The position numbers and the translations under genes are program-made. 41,845 nt of DNA from Lachnospiraceae bacterium (GTDB lineage: Bacteria > Bacillota > Clostridia > Lachnospirales > Lachnospiraceae): the NCBI GenBank assembly GCA_015057615.1, contig SVEA01000087.1:1-41845 (forward strand), in the 5' to 3' direction. Below the pieces are notes generated by a model. It was not told the origin of the DNA and made no database searches. It saw only the letters and a program-made list of their open reading frames with translations. Positions 14,757 through 24,468 of the stretch are shown here, in pieces (within the stretch, counting starts at the first letter, position 1; every line of letters starts with the position of its first letter).

Positions 14757-16106
14757 ATGGGAAAATATTTTGGAACGGACGGATTTCGGGGGGAAGCTAA
14801 CGTAGATCTGACGGTTATGCATGCCTACAAAGTAGGAAGATTTTTGGGCAGTTATTACGGAAAGGAACATAAAGCGAAAATTGTAATTGGGAAAGATACC
14901 AGAAGATCCAGTTATATGTTTGAATACTCTTTGGTGGCCGGACTTACTGCCAGTGGTGCAGACGTATATTTACTCCATGTTACTACAACACCAAGCGTCT
15001 CCTATGTCATACGTACGGAAGGGTTTGACTGCGGCATTATGATTTCTGCCAGCCATAATCCTTACTATGATAACGGAATAAAAATTATTAATGGCAACGG
15101 CTATAAATTAGAAGCAGAGGTCGAACAACTGATTGAAGATTACATAGATTGTAAGGAAGATAATATCCCGTATGCAACGAGGGAGAATATAGGAAGAACC
15201 GTAGATTATGCGATCGGAAGAAACCGGTATATCGGATATCTGATCTCGCTGGCAACCAGATCCTTTAAGGATATCAAAGTCGGGCTGGATCTTGCCAATG
15301 GCTCTGCTACATCGATCGCTAAGGGAGTTTATGATGCACTGGGAGCGAAGACCTATGTGATCAACGGAGAGCCGGATGGAACGAATATTAATAGAAACTG
15401 CGGCTCTACCCATATTGAAGTATTGCAGAAATTTGTTAAGGAAAATGGTCTTGATGTAGGATTTGCTTATGACGGAGATGCAGATCGATGTTTGGCAGTC
15501 GATGATATGGGCAATATTATAGATGGCGATTTAATTCTATATCTTTGTGGTGTATATATGAAAGAAAGAAATGATCTTGCCAACAATACGATCGTAACGA
15601 CAATCATGTCAAATATGGGACTTTATGAGGCGCTGGACCGAAAAGGAATTAAATACGAAAAAACAGCGGTTGGTGATAAATATGTTTATGAGAATATGAT
15701 GCTGAATGGACACTCCATTGGTGGGGAACAATCTGGACATATCATATTTAGTAAGCATGCGACCACCGGAGACGGAATTCTAACCTCCCTGAAACTGATG
15801 GAGGTTATGTTAGAGAGCAAGGCAAAGCTTTCACAGCTGCACAAGGATCTTAAGATCTTCCCCCAGGTACTTGTAAATGTCCGGGTAAAGGATAAGAAGG
15901 CAGTGCAGGAGGACGCAGAAATAACGAAGGAAGTGGAGGCGGTCAGTGAGCAGTTGGGCAAAAACGGAAGGATTTTGGTTCGGCAGAGCGGAACAGAACC
16001 GTTGATTCGCGTTATGGTGGAAGCAAAAACAGAGGAAATATGCAAACGGGAAGCAAATCGTGTGGTACAGGCAATGAAAAATAGGGGTCATGTAGTTGAC
16101 AAATAG
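14757..16106 (+). CDS. glmM: Phosphoglucosamine mutase
   Basis: Converts glucosamine-6-phosphate to glucosamine-1-phosphate on the way to UDP-GlcNAc, hence peptidoglycan. 449 aa, full length. The phosphoserine loop is ISASHNP with the catalytic Ser at 99; the Mg2+ loop DGDADR is at 239-244; the sugar-binding loop GEQSGH at 323-328; and the phosphate-binding loop RQSGTEP at 409-415. GEQSGH and the short length separate it from phosphomannomutase/phosphoglucomutase. The RBS GGAAAGGGAAG precedes the ATG. It is followed, after 163 bp with its own extended -10 box, by tig. Confidence 0.95.
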   Translation: MGKYFGTDGFRGEANVDLTVMHAYKVGRFLGSYYGKEHKAKIVIGKDTRRSSYMFEYSLVAGLTASGADVYLLHVTTTPSVSYVIRTEGFDCGIMISASHNPYYDNGIKIINGNGYKLEAEVEQLIEDYIDCKEDNIPYATRENIGRTVDYAIGRNRYIGYLISLATRSFKDIKVGLDLANGSATSIAKGVYDALGAKTYVINGEPDGTNINRNCGSTHIEVLQKFVKENGLDVGFAYDGDADRCLAVDDMGNIIDGDLILYLCGVYMKERNDLANNTIVTTIMSNMGLYEALDRKGIKYEKTAVGDKYVYENMMLNGHSIGGEQSGHIIFSKHATTGDGILTSLKLMEVMLESKAKLSQLHKDLKIFPQVLVNVRVKDKKAVQEDAEITKEVEAVSEQLGKNGRILVRQSGTEPLIRVMVEAKTEEICKREANRVVQAMKNRGHVVDK

Positions 16107-16143
16107 TGCTTAAAAATAAATTCTAGTATTTACAGATTCAGTA

Positions 16144-16152
16144 TGATATAAT
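16144..16152 (+). promoter_or_regulatory. Extended -10 promoter of tig
   Basis: TGATATAAT matches the TGnTATAAT extended -10 in the glmM-tig gap, about 118 bp before the tig start. No clear -35. Confidence 0.45.
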
Positions 16153-16269
16153 ATACTAATGTCAAACTGCCTATAAATAAGAAGATAATATGTACTTTTA
16201 CGTTGCAGTGTGTAGAAATCAGCAGAAATGGAAAACAAAAAGTACATAATACAAGGAGGAAAATAAATA

Positions 16270-17562
16270 ATGAGTTTACAAGTGGAAAAACTAGAAAAGA
16301 ATATGGCAAAGCTTACAATAGAGGCTTCCGCTGAAGAGTTCGAAGGTGCCCTGCAAAAGGCATATATGAAAAGCAAGAATAAGATTAATGTTCAGGGTTT
16401 CCGTAAAGGAAAAGCACCCCGTGCAATCATAGAAAAAATGTATGGAGCAGGCGTATTCTATGAGGATGCAGCAAATGAGCTGATTCCGGATGCATATGAG
16501 AAAGCAGCGAAGGAAAGTGAGCTTGAAATTGTATCCAGACCGGAAATTGACGTGGTTCAGATTGAAGAAGGCAAGCCCTTTATCTTTACTGCACAGGTAG
16601 CAGTAAAACCGGAGGTAACCTTAGGAGAATATAAAGGCATCGAAGTAGAAAAGAAGGAAATCGAAGTTACCGAAGACGAAATTATGGATCGAATGAATAA
16701 AGAGCGTGAGCAGAACGCAAGAATGATTACGATTGATGACAGAGCCGTACAGGACGGCGATATCACCGTAATTGATTTTGAAGGTTTTGTGGATGATGTT
16801 GCTTTTGAAGGTGGTAAGGGAGAAGATTACTCTCTGACCATCGGATCTCATTCCTTCATTGGTGATTTTGAAGAGCAGTTGATTGGTAAGAGTATCGGAG
16901 AAGACGTCGAAGTTAATGTGACCTTCCCGGAGGAATACCAGGCAAAGGAATTGGCAGGAAAGCCAGCTCTTTTCAAAGTAAAGATTAAAGAAATCAAGGT
17001 AAAAGAGCTCCCAGAACTGGATGATGATTTTGCACAGGATGTTTCGGAGTTTGATACCTTAGATGAATATAAGGAAAGCATCAAGAACAGCATTAAGGAA
17101 AGCAAAGAAAAGGAAGCAAAGACGGCGAAGGAAAATGAAGTAGTTGATAAGATTATTGAAAATGCAACGATGGATATTCCGGAACCGATGATTGATTTAC
17201 AGGTTAACCAGATGGCAGATGAGTTCGCTCAGAGATTACAAAGCCAGGGATTATCCGTACAGCAGTATTTCCAATTTACAGGAATGGATGCAAACAAATT
17301 CTTAGAAAACTTAAAGCCGCAGGCTCTTAAGAGAATCCAAAGCAGATTAGTATTAGAAGCAGTTGCAAAGGCAGAGAAGATTACAGCATCCGATGAGGAA
17401 CTCGATAAAGAAATCGAGGAAATGGCATCTATGTACCAGATGGAAATCGATAAACTTAAGGAATTGATTGGCGACAAAGAGAAAGAGCATATCAGAGAAG
17501 ATCTCGTTGTTCAAAAGGCAGTAGACTTTGTAGCTGAGCAGGCAAAAGAAGTTAGTAAGTAA
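16270..17562 (+). CDS. tig: Trigger factor (ribosome-associated chaperone, peptidyl-prolyl isomerase)
   Basis: 430 aa, normal length. The N-terminal ribosome-binding domain holds the signature GFRKGKAPR at about 43-51, which docks at L23 near the exit tunnel. The FKBP-type isomerase domain is about 150-240, starting from VQDGDITVIDFEGFVDD. The C-terminal helical chaperone arms run from about 250 to the end. The RBS is AAGGAGG. It lies 77 bp upstream of clpP, in the conserved tig-clpP-clpX order, linking nascent-chain folding with proteolysis. Confidence 0.96.
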   Translation: MSLQVEKLEKNMAKLTIEASAEEFEGALQKAYMKSKNKINVQGFRKGKAPRAIIEKMYGAGVFYEDAANELIPDAYEKAAKESELEIVSRPEIDVVQIEEGKPFIFTAQVAVKPEVTLGEYKGIEVEKKEIEVTEDEIMDRMNKEREQNARMITIDDRAVQDGDITVIDFEGFVDDVAFEGGKGEDYSLTIGSHSFIGDFEEQLIGKSIGEDVEVNVTFPEEYQAKELAGKPALFKVKIKEIKVKELPELDDDFAQDVSEFDTLDEYKESIKNSIKESKEKEAKTAKENEVVDKIIENATMDIPEPMIDLQVNQMADEFAQRLQSQGLSVQQYFQFTGMDANKFLENLKPQALKRIQSRLVLEAVAKAEKITASDEELDKEIEEMASMYQMEIDKLKELIGDKEKEHIREDLVVQKAVDFVAEQAKEVSK

Positions 17563-17639
17563 AATAGGGAAAAAGCAGTAAGCAATAGAGATCATAGTTT
17601 ATGCAACCATTTATTATCTAAGATAGGGAGGAATAAAGT

Positions 17640-18221
17640 ATGAGTTTAGTACCTTATGTCATAGAGCAAACAAGTCGTGGCGAGAGAAGCTACGATATCT
17701 ATTCCAGATTACTAAAAGAAAGAATTATCTTCCTTGGGGAGGATGTCAATGATACAACGGCAAGCTTAATTGTTGCGCAGCTGTTATTCTTAGAATCGGA
17801 AGATCCTGCAAAAGATATTAATTTTTATATCAACAGTCCCGGTGGTTCTGTTACTGCCGGCATGGCAATATATGATACCATGAATTATATTAAATGTGAT
17901 GTATCTACCATTTGTATCGGTATGGCAGCCAGCATGGGAGCATTTCTCCTGTCCGGCGGTACCAAAGGCAAGCGGTTTGCTCTTCCGAATTCCGAGATTA
18001 TGATTCATCAACCTTCCGGCGGTGCAAAGGGCCAGGCAACGGATATTAAGATTGTTGCTGATAATATTATTCGGACCAGAAGAAAATTAAATGAAATTCT
18101 TGCCCAGAATACAGGAAAGCCTCTTGAAGTGATTGAAGTTGATACCGAGAGAGACAATTATATGACCGCACAGGAAGCACAGGAATACGGATTGATCGAT
18201 GGCATTTTGGCAAGGAGATAG
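17640..18221 (+). CDS. clpP: ATP-dependent Clp protease proteolytic subunit
   Basis: Serine peptidase of 193 aa forming the 14-mer chamber served by ClpX and other Clp ATPases. The catalytic triad is Ser98 ([11 protein letters not shown]), His123 (MIHQPSGG) and Asp172 (RDNYM). The short N-terminal propeptide is typical. The RBS is GGGAGGAA, spaced seven bases from the ATG. clpX follows after 38 bp, so the two are almost certainly co-transcribed. I did not see a clear CtsR operator upstream. Confidence 0.97.
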   Translation: MSLVPYVIEQTSRGERSYDIYSRLLKERIIFLGEDVNDTTASLIVAQLLFLESEDPAKDINFYINSPGGSVTAGMAIYDTMNYIKCDVSTICIGMAASMGAFLLSGGTKGKRFALPNSEIMIHQPSGGAKGQATDIKIVADNIIRTRRKLNEILAQNTGKPLEVIEVDTERDNYMTAQEAQEYGLIDGILARR

Positions 18222-18259
18222 GATCCGGTATGTTACACAGAGATGAGGTGAATTAGGCA

Positions 18260-19555
18260 ATGGCAGGTAAAGTAGAAGACAGAAAGCAGCTAAGATGTTC
18301 CTTTTGCAATAAAACGCAGGACCAGGTTAGAAAACTGATTGCCGGGCCGGGAGTATACATTTGTGATGAATGTATCGAGATATGCAGTGAGATTATTGAA
18401 GAGGAATTTGACGGGGAACCTGTAACAGATACGGATATTAACCTCTTAAGACCCATGGAGATCAAGAGCTTCTTAGATCAGCATGTTGTTGGTCAGGAAG
18501 AGGCAAAGAAGGTATTGGCAGTTTCCGTTTATAATCATTATAAAAGAGTGCTTGCAGGCAAGGACTTGGATGTGGAGCTGCAAAAAAGTAATATTTTAAT
18601 GATCGGACCTACGGGATCCGGTAAAACGTATCTAGCAGAGACGTTGGCAAAACTATTGAATGTTCCGTTTGCCATTGCAGATGCAACTGCTTTGACCGAA
18701 GCAGGCTATGTAGGCGAAGATGTGGAAAATATTCTGTTGAAGCTGATTCAGGCAGCAGATTATGATATTGACCGGGCGGAGTATGGAATCATCTATATTG
18801 ATGAGATTGATAAAATAACTAGAAAATCAGAAAATACCTCGATTACACGGGACGTATCCGGTGAAGGTGTTCAGCAGGCACTGCTTAAGATTTTGGAAGG
18901 ATCAATCGCATCGGTTCCTCCACAGGGTGGAAGAAAGCACCCGCATCAGGAGTTTATTCAGATTGATACAACGAATATCCTGTTTATCTGCGGCGGAGCT
19001 TTTGATGGTCTTGAGAAAGTGATTGAATCCAGAATTGGAGAAAAATCCATTGGTTTCAATGCGCATATTATTGAAAAGAATAAGATAAATGTCGGAGAAA
19101 TCTTCCGTCAGGTAATGCCGCAGGATTTGGTTAAGTTCGGAATGATTCCCGAATTTGTAGGACGTGTTCCGGTTACTGTAGCGCTTGATATGCTCGATGA
19201 GGAAGCCCTGGTAAGGATATTGGTTGAACCAAAGAATGCAATTACAAAACAATATAAGAAGCTTTTTGAAATGGATGGCGTAGAGCTTGAATTTGATGAG
19301 GATGCGCTGAAAGAAATCGCACAGCAGTCCTTTCAGAGAAAGATCGGCGCAAGAGGTCTTAGAGCAATCCTTGAAAGTGTGATGATGGACTCGATGTATT
19401 CGATTCCATCGGAGAATAAAGTCACCAAATGTATTATTACAAAGGAAGCTGCAATGGGAAGTGAAAAGCCCCAATTGGTACTTGTGGAGGATAGCGCTCC
19501 CAGAAAAATAATTGCAAAAAAGACCACCAAGAAAAGCAAAGATGAAATCGCTTAG
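18260..19555 (+). CDS. clpX: ATP-dependent Clp protease ATP-binding subunit ClpX
   Basis: AAA+ unfoldase of 431 aa. The N-terminal zinc-binding domain has Cys13, Cys16, Cys35 and Cys38. Walker A GPTGSGKT is at 116-123, the GYVG pore loop at about 150, Walker B IIYIDEID at about 177-184, the RKHPH pore-2 loop at about 225, and the IGF loop that docks on ClpP at 264-266. All elements are intact. The C-terminal tail is Lys-rich. In many clostridia a lon gene follows; here an R1 repeat and then engB come next. Confidence 0.97.
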   Translation: MAGKVEDRKQLRCSFCNKTQDQVRKLIAGPGVYICDECIEICSEIIEEEFDGEPVTDTDINLLRPMEIKSFLDQHVVGQEEAKKVLAVSVYNHYKRVLAGKDLDVELQKSNILMIGPTGSGKTYLAETLAKLLNVPFAIADATALTEAGYVGEDVENILLKLIQAADYDIDRAEYGIIYIDEIDKITRKSENTSITRDVSGEGVQQALLKILEGSIASVPPQGGRKHPHQEFIQIDTTNILFICGGAFDGLEKVIESRIGEKSIGFNAHIIEKNKINVGEIFRQVMPQDLVKFGMIPEFVGRVPVTVALDMLDEEALVRILVEPKNAITKQYKKLFEMDGVELEFDEDALKEIAQQSFQRKIGARGLRAILESVMMDSMYSIPSENKVTKCIITKEAAMGSEKPQLVLVEDSAPRKIIAKKTTKKSKDEIA

Positions 19556-19576
19556 AATAGTATAGTTGATTTAATT

Positions 19577-19856
19577 GTCAAAAGCTGCTTTATAAAACTA
19601 ACTTCATAAAATTTGCACAATTTATGCATTGATGAGTAATATGAAACAAATTTCATTCGCAACACGTGTTCCCCCAAGTACTGCATAAAACGCAGTACTT
19701 GGATTGAAGTACGTAATGGTACATTAGATCATGAAATACAAGATCTAAGTACCAACGACTTCAAACAGTTGCGTATTAAATATTATTTCCTATTACTTAA
19801 GTTTTACCTTGATTTGTTCAAATTGATGAAGACGATTTCCTAAGAAAGCTTTTGAC
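19577..19856 (+). repeat. R1 intergenic repeat, copy 3 (plus orientation)
   Basis: 280 bp with clean ends GTCAAAAGC and GCTTTTGAC. Contains a perfect hairpin AAGTACTGC/GCAGTACTT and a second stem GGTAC-TTAGATC/GATCTAA-GTACC with a single bulge. It fills most of the gap between clpX and engB. Confidence 0.88.
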
Positions 19857-19869
19857 AAAATATAAAATT

Positions 19870-19908
19870 AAAGCCTGCCATGGAACGATGTTAGAAATGG
19901 GAGGCTTT
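19870..19908 (+). terminator. Hairpin before engB, possible terminator or attenuator
   Basis: AAAGCCTGCCAT (19870-19881) pairs with ATGGGAGGCTTT (19897-19908), one mismatch. The GGGAGG that might be taken as an RBS is one arm of this stem, which argues against a start near 19907. There is no long T-tract. Confidence 0.5.
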
Positions 19909-19984
19909 GATTCTCTTAGATATGCAAAAGCTGCGGGAAATGGAGAAAAAAGCGCAAAAGACAGCGCAGAAATGGGGAAACACA

Positions 19985-20596
19985 ATGATTATAAAAAGCG
20001 CTAATTTAGAAACGGTTTGCGGAATTACCAGTGTACTTCCTGTAAACGATAAGCCGGAGATTGCATTTGCTGGGAAATCCAATGTAGGGAAGTCTTCCCT
20101 AATTAATGCCCTCATGAATCGGAAATCACTGGCGAGAACATCCTCCCAGCCGGGGAAGACCCAGACCATTAATTTTTATAATATTAATGATTTACTATAC
20201 TTCGTTGATTTACCGGGGTATGGCTATGCGAAGGTGTCTGAAACAGTAAAAGCAAAATGGGGTAAGATGATTGAAAAATATTTTAGAACGACGAAGCAGT
20301 TAAGGATGGTTTTCTTATTAATAGATATTCGCCATGCGCCTTCGGAAAATGATAAAATCATGTACGATTGGATCATATATCATAACTACCAGCCGGTAAT
20401 CATTGCTACAAAGCTGGATAAAATCAAGCGAAGCCAGAAGGACAAGCAGATAAAACTAATCAAAGAGTCGCTCAATGTAAAACCGGGCACGGTGGTTATC
20501 CCGTTCTCTTCGGAGACAAAGCAGGGCAGAGAGGAACTATGGGAAATCATAGAACGAATCTGTGATCGGAACGAGCCGGAGGATACCATATCGTAA
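19985..20596 (+). CDS. engB: Ribosome biogenesis GTPase EngB (YihA/YsxC)
   Basis: GTPase for late 50S subunit assembly. Motifs in order: G1 GKSNVGKS, G2 within SSQPGKTQTINFY, G3 DLPGYGYA, and G4 TKLDK. From the ATG at 19985 the protein is 203 aa and begins MIIKSANLETV, matching the usual EngB N-terminus. The frame opens up to 26 codons earlier (19907), but that extension is Lys-rich, unlike the family, and overlaps a hairpin; an ATG at 19922 is possible but lacks a spaced RBS. It ends eight bases from the convergent DUF4364 gene. In related genomes it follows lon; here lon is absent at this site. Confidence 0.93.
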   Translation: MIIKSANLETVCGITSVLPVNDKPEIAFAGKSNVGKSSLINALMNRKSLARTSSQPGKTQTINFYNINDLLYFVDLPGYGYAKVSETVKAKWGKMIEKYFRTTKQLRMVFLLIDIRHAPSENDKIMYDWIIYHNYQPVIIATKLDKIKRSQKDKQIKLIKESLNVKPGTVVIPFSSETKQGREELWEIIERICDRNEPEDTIS

Positions 20597-20604
20597 TTAG
20601 GTGC

Positions 20605-21129
20605 TTACATGTCTTCCAGCAGCGAAGACATTAAATAGGAGTATACATCGGAACTTTTTTCCTTCCAATTGTTGCAGATTTTGGAAGCTTCTTCTTCCGT
20701 TGTAACAACCAAGGTCAAATCTATGATGGGAGTTGCCCGTTCGATCACACCTAAATGGGCAGCGAATTCCCCCTTCTTCATCTGATAGTAGTCGGCAGGC
20801 GTGGATACTTCCTCCTGCAGTTCGTATTTATTATCTCTAAGATATGTCTCAATATCATCCTTAATCCCCTGTGAAATCAAATGATCAAAAAGGCGAAGCG
20901 TCTCCAGGCCGCTGTCCGTAATGCGGTATAAGGAGCTGTTTCGAATGGTTTTCATCGTAATAAAGGCATCACTAATCAGATCCGATATTACCTGCTGAAT
21001 ATTAAAATAATTGGTATACCCTTTTTCTAATATGAAGACCGTCAACTGTGCATTCGTTAAGGGAAAGTTGACTCGGCTTAGAATATATAAAATCATTAGT
21101 TTATATAGCATCAAAGTATCTGAATTCAT
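20605..21129 (-). CDS. DUF4364 family protein (winged-helix-like)
   Basis: 174 aa, recognised as the DUF4364 family of Clostridia. The N-terminal part (about 8-80) has the pattern of a winged helix-turn-helix: LMILYILSRVNFPLTNAQL, then a recognition-like helix and YRITDSGLETL. The C-terminal half is a separate alpha/beta part (ATPIIDLTLVVTTEEEA). A DNA-binding regulator or adaptor is plausible, but no member has a function known to me. GGAGG lies at good distance from the ATG. It is last in a minus-strand run after malic enzyme and the radical SAM gene, 47 bp from the latter. Confidence 0.82.
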   Translation of the reverse strand: MNSDTLMLYKLMILYILSRVNFPLTNAQLTVFILEKGYTNYFNIQQVISDLISDAFITMKTIRNSSLYRITDSGLETLRLFDHLISQGIKDDIETYLRDNKYELQEEVSTPADYYQMKKGEFAAHLGVIERATPIIDLTLVVTTEEEASKICNNWKEKSSDVYSYLMSSLLEDM

Positions 21130-21176
21130 GGTACTCCTCCTTCTCCTCTTTTCCTTATTATCGTGACTAGTCGTTT

Positions 21177-22154
21177 CTATATATATTTAATCGATTTTTT
21201 GCATTCTTTTCCCTGCCAGCTATCTCTTAGCTTCATTTGCTTATGGATACTGTTTAAAACAAGCTTTTTGTTTTTACTCCAGAGCGGAGCGAGCAGAAGC
21301 TTACCCGGACCGTCGCCCGTGATCCGGTGAATTACGATATCTTGCGGGAGCCTTTCTAGACAGGATATAACGAGATCAATGTATTCGTCAAGGGATAGGA
21401 TATCTTTGATCCTTCCATTTTCATAGAGGTCTCCGAGATCAGTTCCCTTTAAAATGTGCAGCAGCTGCAGCTTGATACCCTGGATGGGAAGCCCTGCAAG
21501 ATAGTCCATGGTCTGAAACATTTCCTCTCTCGTCTCCCCTGGCAGTCCGAGGATGGAATGGACTATGACCGGAATACCAAGGGCATGCAGATTGGTTACC
21601 GCCTCTTCAAAGCAAGAGAGAGGATAGCCGCGGCGAATAAATTCGGCACTCCGGGGGTGCATCGTCTGAAGTCCCAGCTCAATCAATACCGGCTTTTTCT
21701 TATTTAAGCGGGCAAGCAGCGTCAATACCTCTTCTCCAAGGCAATCCGGACGGGTGGCTATGGAGAGAAGGACAATCTCGGGATGAGAGAGCGCTTCTGT
21801 GAAAATCTTCTCCAAATAGGAAACGGGTGCATAGGTATTCGTGTACGCCTGAAAATAAGCAATATACCGGCAGTCCTTCCCGCCGGACAGCTTCGGAGCG
21901 ATGAATGCTTTTGCATCCTCGATCTGCTCCGTGATTGAACGAAGCGGAGAGGATGCAAAATCACCGGAGCCGCCTTCACTGCAGAAGATACAGCCGTGCT
22001 CCCCGATGGTCCCATCCCGGTTCGGGCAGCTCATTCCTCCGTTTAAGGACAGCTTATATATCTTCTGCCCATAAGCTTTCTTAAGCGCATAATCGAGGGA
22101 ATGATAGCGCTTCTCTCCCCACTTTTTCCTTGTTGGAATTTTAACTTCTTCCAT
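21177..22154 (-). CDS. TIGR01212 family radical SAM protein
   Basis: Radical SAM enzyme of 325 aa of the YtqA/TIGR01212 type. The Fe-S cluster Cys are 43, 55 and 58 (C-X11-C-X-X-C), a spacing different from the usual CX3CX2C and shared with the Elp3-like and TIGR01212 families. The blocks CRYIAYFQAYTNTY, ATRPDCLG, ELGLQTMH and HSILGLPGET are typical of it. The reaction is not known to me; homologues have been linked to tRNA modification. The gene starts 22 bp after malic enzyme in the same direction, likely co-transcribed. Confidence 0.88.
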   Translation of the reverse strand: MEEVKIPTRKKWGEKRYHSLDYALKKAYGQKIYKLSLNGGMSCPNRDGTIGEHGCIFCSEGGSGDFASSPLRSITEQIEDAKAFIAPKLSGGKDCRYIAYFQAYTNTYAPVSYLEKIFTEALSHPEIVLLSIATRPDCLGEEVLTLLARLNKKKPVLIELGLQTMHPRSAEFIRRGYPLSCFEEAVTNLHALGIPVIVHSILGLPGETREEMFQTMDYLAGLPIQGIKLQLLHILKGTDLGDLYENGRIKDILSLDEYIDLVISCLERLPQDIVIHRITGDGPGKLLLAPLWSKNKKLVLNSIHKQMKLRDSWQGKECKKSIKYI

Positions 22155-22176
22155 ATAAATATCTGCTTTCCAATCT

Positions 22177-23331
22177 TTACTTACCGATGTAGGATTTCAC
22201 CGCATTGCTTACTGCCTCGCATACCTTTGGATCAAATGCCTGCGGCATAATATTCTCCGCATTTCGTTCCTCGTCCGGTACAAGTCCGGCAATTGCAACA
22301 GCGGCTGCAAGCTTCATTTTCTCTGTGATTGCTGTGGCTCTGCCCTCTAAGGCGCCCTTAAAGATACCGGGGAATGCCACAACATTATTCACCTGGTTCG
22401 GGAAGTCAGAACGTCCCGTAGCAACCACCTTCGCCCCAGCTTCCTTTGCAAGGTCAGGCATGATCTCAGGAACGGGATTCGCCATAGCAAAAAGAATGGA
22501 ATCTTTATTCATCGAGGCAACCATTTCTTTGGTTACGATATTCGGAGCCGATACACCGACAAACATATCTGCACCTACCATAGCATCGGCAAGGTTTCCC
22601 GTCTTCTTCTCCAGGTTGGTAACCGCCAGCATCTGCTTCTGCATCCAGTTTAAATTCTTACTGTTTTCCGAGAGAATTCCTTCCTTATCACAGAGTAGGA
22701 CATGTTGAAATCCGTAGGATAAAAGAAGCTTTGCGATTGCGATTCCGGCAGAACCGGCACCATTAACGACAACCTTACAATCCTCTTTCGTCCGGTTGGT
22801 AACCTTAAGGGCATTGATCGCGCCTGCAAGAACAACGATCGCCGTTCCGTGCTGGTCATCGTGGAAGACAGGGATATCCAGAAGCTTTTTTAAACGTTCT
22901 TCGATCTCGAAACATCTTGGGGCTGATATATCCTCCAGGTTGATCCCGCCAAAAGCAGGAGCAATGGCAACAACGGTTTTAATGATTTCTTCCGTATCCT
23001 GCGTATCAAGGCAGATAGGAACGGCATTCACATCGCCGAATTCCTTGAACAGGACAGCTTTTCCTTCCATAACAGGCATTGCAGCGTAGGGACCGATATT
23101 TCCCAGACCTAGAACCGCACTGCCATCCGAAACTACAGCAATTGTATTTGCCTTTATCGTATATTTGTAGGCAAGGTTTTTATCCTCCGCAATCGCTTTA
23201 CACGGCTCTGCAACACCTGGGGTATAAGCAATCGCAAGGTCTTCTCTGGAGCGGACACTGCATTTGGAGGTGATTTTCAGTTTACCATTCCACTCTTCGT
23301 GCATTTTTATGGCTTTTTCATTATTATTCAT
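22177..23331 (-). CDS. Malic enzyme (NAD-type malate dehydrogenase, decarboxylating)
   Basis: Oxidative decarboxylation of malate to pyruvate and CO2. 384 aa from the ATG at 23331, eight bases after AGGTGG; a GTG four codons upstream overlaps that RBS and is not favoured. Motifs: AYTPGVAEPC with the catalytic Tyr near the N-terminus, GNIGPYAAMPVMEGKA, the metal-binding DDQHGTAIV, and the dinucleotide loop NGAGSAGIAIA. This is the short bacterial form without a phosphotransacetylase domain. A good promoter lies 57 bp upstream on the minus strand. Confidence 0.94.
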   Translation of the reverse strand: MNNNEKAIKMHEEWNGKLKITSKCSVRSREDLAIAYTPGVAEPCKAIAEDKNLAYKYTIKANTIAVVSDGSAVLGLGNIGPYAAMPVMEGKAVLFKEFGDVNAVPICLDTQDTEEIIKTVVAIAPAFGGINLEDISAPRCFEIEERLKKLLDIPVFHDDQHGTAIVVLAGAINALKVTNRTKEDCKVVVNGAGSAGIAIAKLLLSYGFQHVLLCDKEGILSENSKNLNWMQKQMLAVTNLEKKTGNLADAMVGADMFVGVSAPNIVTKEMVASMNKDSILFAMANPVPEIMPDLAKEAGAKVVATGRSDFPNQVNNVVAFPGIFKGALEGRATAITEKMKLAAAVAIAGLVPDEERNAENIMPQAFDPKVCEAVSNAVKSYIGK

Positions 23332-23387
23332 GTAATATTCCACCTAACTTAAGTATTTATGATGTCTTTTTAATGTAGATTAAAAAT

Positions 23388-23416
23388 ATCATAACACTAG
23401 GAAATAGGTAAATCAA
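23388..23416 (-). promoter_or_regulatory. Promoter of the malic enzyme operon
   Basis: On the minus strand TTGATT (23411-23416), 17-bp spacer, TATGAT (23388-23393), upstream of the malic enzyme start at 23331. Confidence 0.65.
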
Positions 23417-23517
23417 GCCATTCTTAAGATTTAAAACGTAAAGAAACCGTGCAAAATTGCTAGGTTATTTAAGAAAAATATGGTATTATACAGAAGAAAG
23501 TATGTTTGGAGGTGCTT

Positions 23518-24111
23518 ATGGATTATTGTAGTGCAGTCGCTGATTATAGAGAGGTGTTTCAGGCAGTAGAAAGGCTGCGAAAGCGGGAGGGTTCCTGCAT
23601 CGTGGCAATCGATGGAATGTGCGGCAGCGGAAAGAGCTTTCTGGCGGATCTGCTTGCCAAAACCTTTGACAGTAATGTCTTTCATATGGACGATTATTTT
23701 CTTCCCCCGGAGCTGAGGACAAATGAGAGGCTTACCAAGCCGGGAGGGAATGTTCATTATGAACGATTTCAGAAAGAGATACTAGAAGCTATTATAAGAA
23801 GGGAGACGGTTGTCTATCGGCCGTATCTCTGTGGTCTACAGCGATATGGGGAGGAGAGTAAGGCAGAGCCCAAAGAGCTGACGATTATCGAAGGTGCCTA
23901 TTGTCTGCATCCAAAATTAAGAGAATATTATTCGTTGAAAATTTTCTTGTCCGTTGACGACCATGTGCAGCTGGAGCGGATCGTATGCAGGAACGGTGAA
24001 GAGAAGCTGGAGCAGTTTGTAAGCAAATGGATCCCTTTAGAGAACCTTTATTTTGACAAACTTGGTATTAAGGATTTATGCGATATTGTCGTGGATACAA
24101 CGGATTTTTGA
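23518..24111 (+). CDS. P-loop kinase, uridine kinase-like
   Basis: 197 aa from the ATG at 23518, spaced seven bases from TTGGAGG. Walker A is GMCGSGKS near residue 35, followed by VFHMDDYFLPPE, an Asp-Asp-Tyr block typical of uridine kinase and related NTP-dependent small-molecule kinases. Later IIEGAYCLHP corresponds to the second acidic strand. The lid part is shorter than in true Udk, so the substrate may be another nucleoside or a vitamin-like alcohol. It is followed, after 357 bp holding an R1 copy, by an ECF transporter S component; a salvage pair is possible but not shown. Confidence 0.82.
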   Translation: MDYCSAVADYREVFQAVERLRKREGSCIVAIDGMCGSGKSFLADLLAKTFDSNVFHMDDYFLPPELRTNERLTKPGGNVHYERFQKEILEAIIRRETVVYRPYLCGLQRYGEESKAEPKELTIIEGAYCLHPKLREYYSLKIFLSVDDHVQLERIVCRNGEEKLEQFVSKWIPLENLYFDKLGIKDLCDIVVDTTDF

Positions 24112-24129
24112 GAATGAATTACGATTCAA

Positions 24130-24411
24130 GTGTCAAAAGCTGATTCATAAAACCAACTTCATCAATTTGCACAATTTATGTATTGACAGGTAATAGGAAA
24201 CATATTTCATTCGCAACACATTGTTCCCAAAGCACTGTAAAAAACGCAGTACTTGGTTGAGGTACGTAATGGTGCGTAAGACTATAAAATACGTGATCTA
24301 AGTACCAACGACTTCAAATAGCTGCTAATGAAAATATTGTTTCCAATTGCTTGAATTTAACCTTGATGTGCAAATTTATGAAGACGATTTGTTGAGAAGG
24401 CTTTTGAACAC
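24130..24411 (+). repeat. R1 intergenic repeat, copy 4 (plus orientation)
   Basis: 282 bp with the clearest ends: GTGTCAAAAGC at the left and GCTTTTGAACAC at the right. The two arms can be aligned over about 46 bp, both reaching ATTTGCACA. This is the best reference copy for the family. It fills the gap between the kinase gene and the ECF gene. Confidence 0.88.
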
Positions 24412-24468
24412 TTCTATCAATAACCATAAGTCATCTTAAGATTTTGATAGAAATAGGAGAGATAAGAT

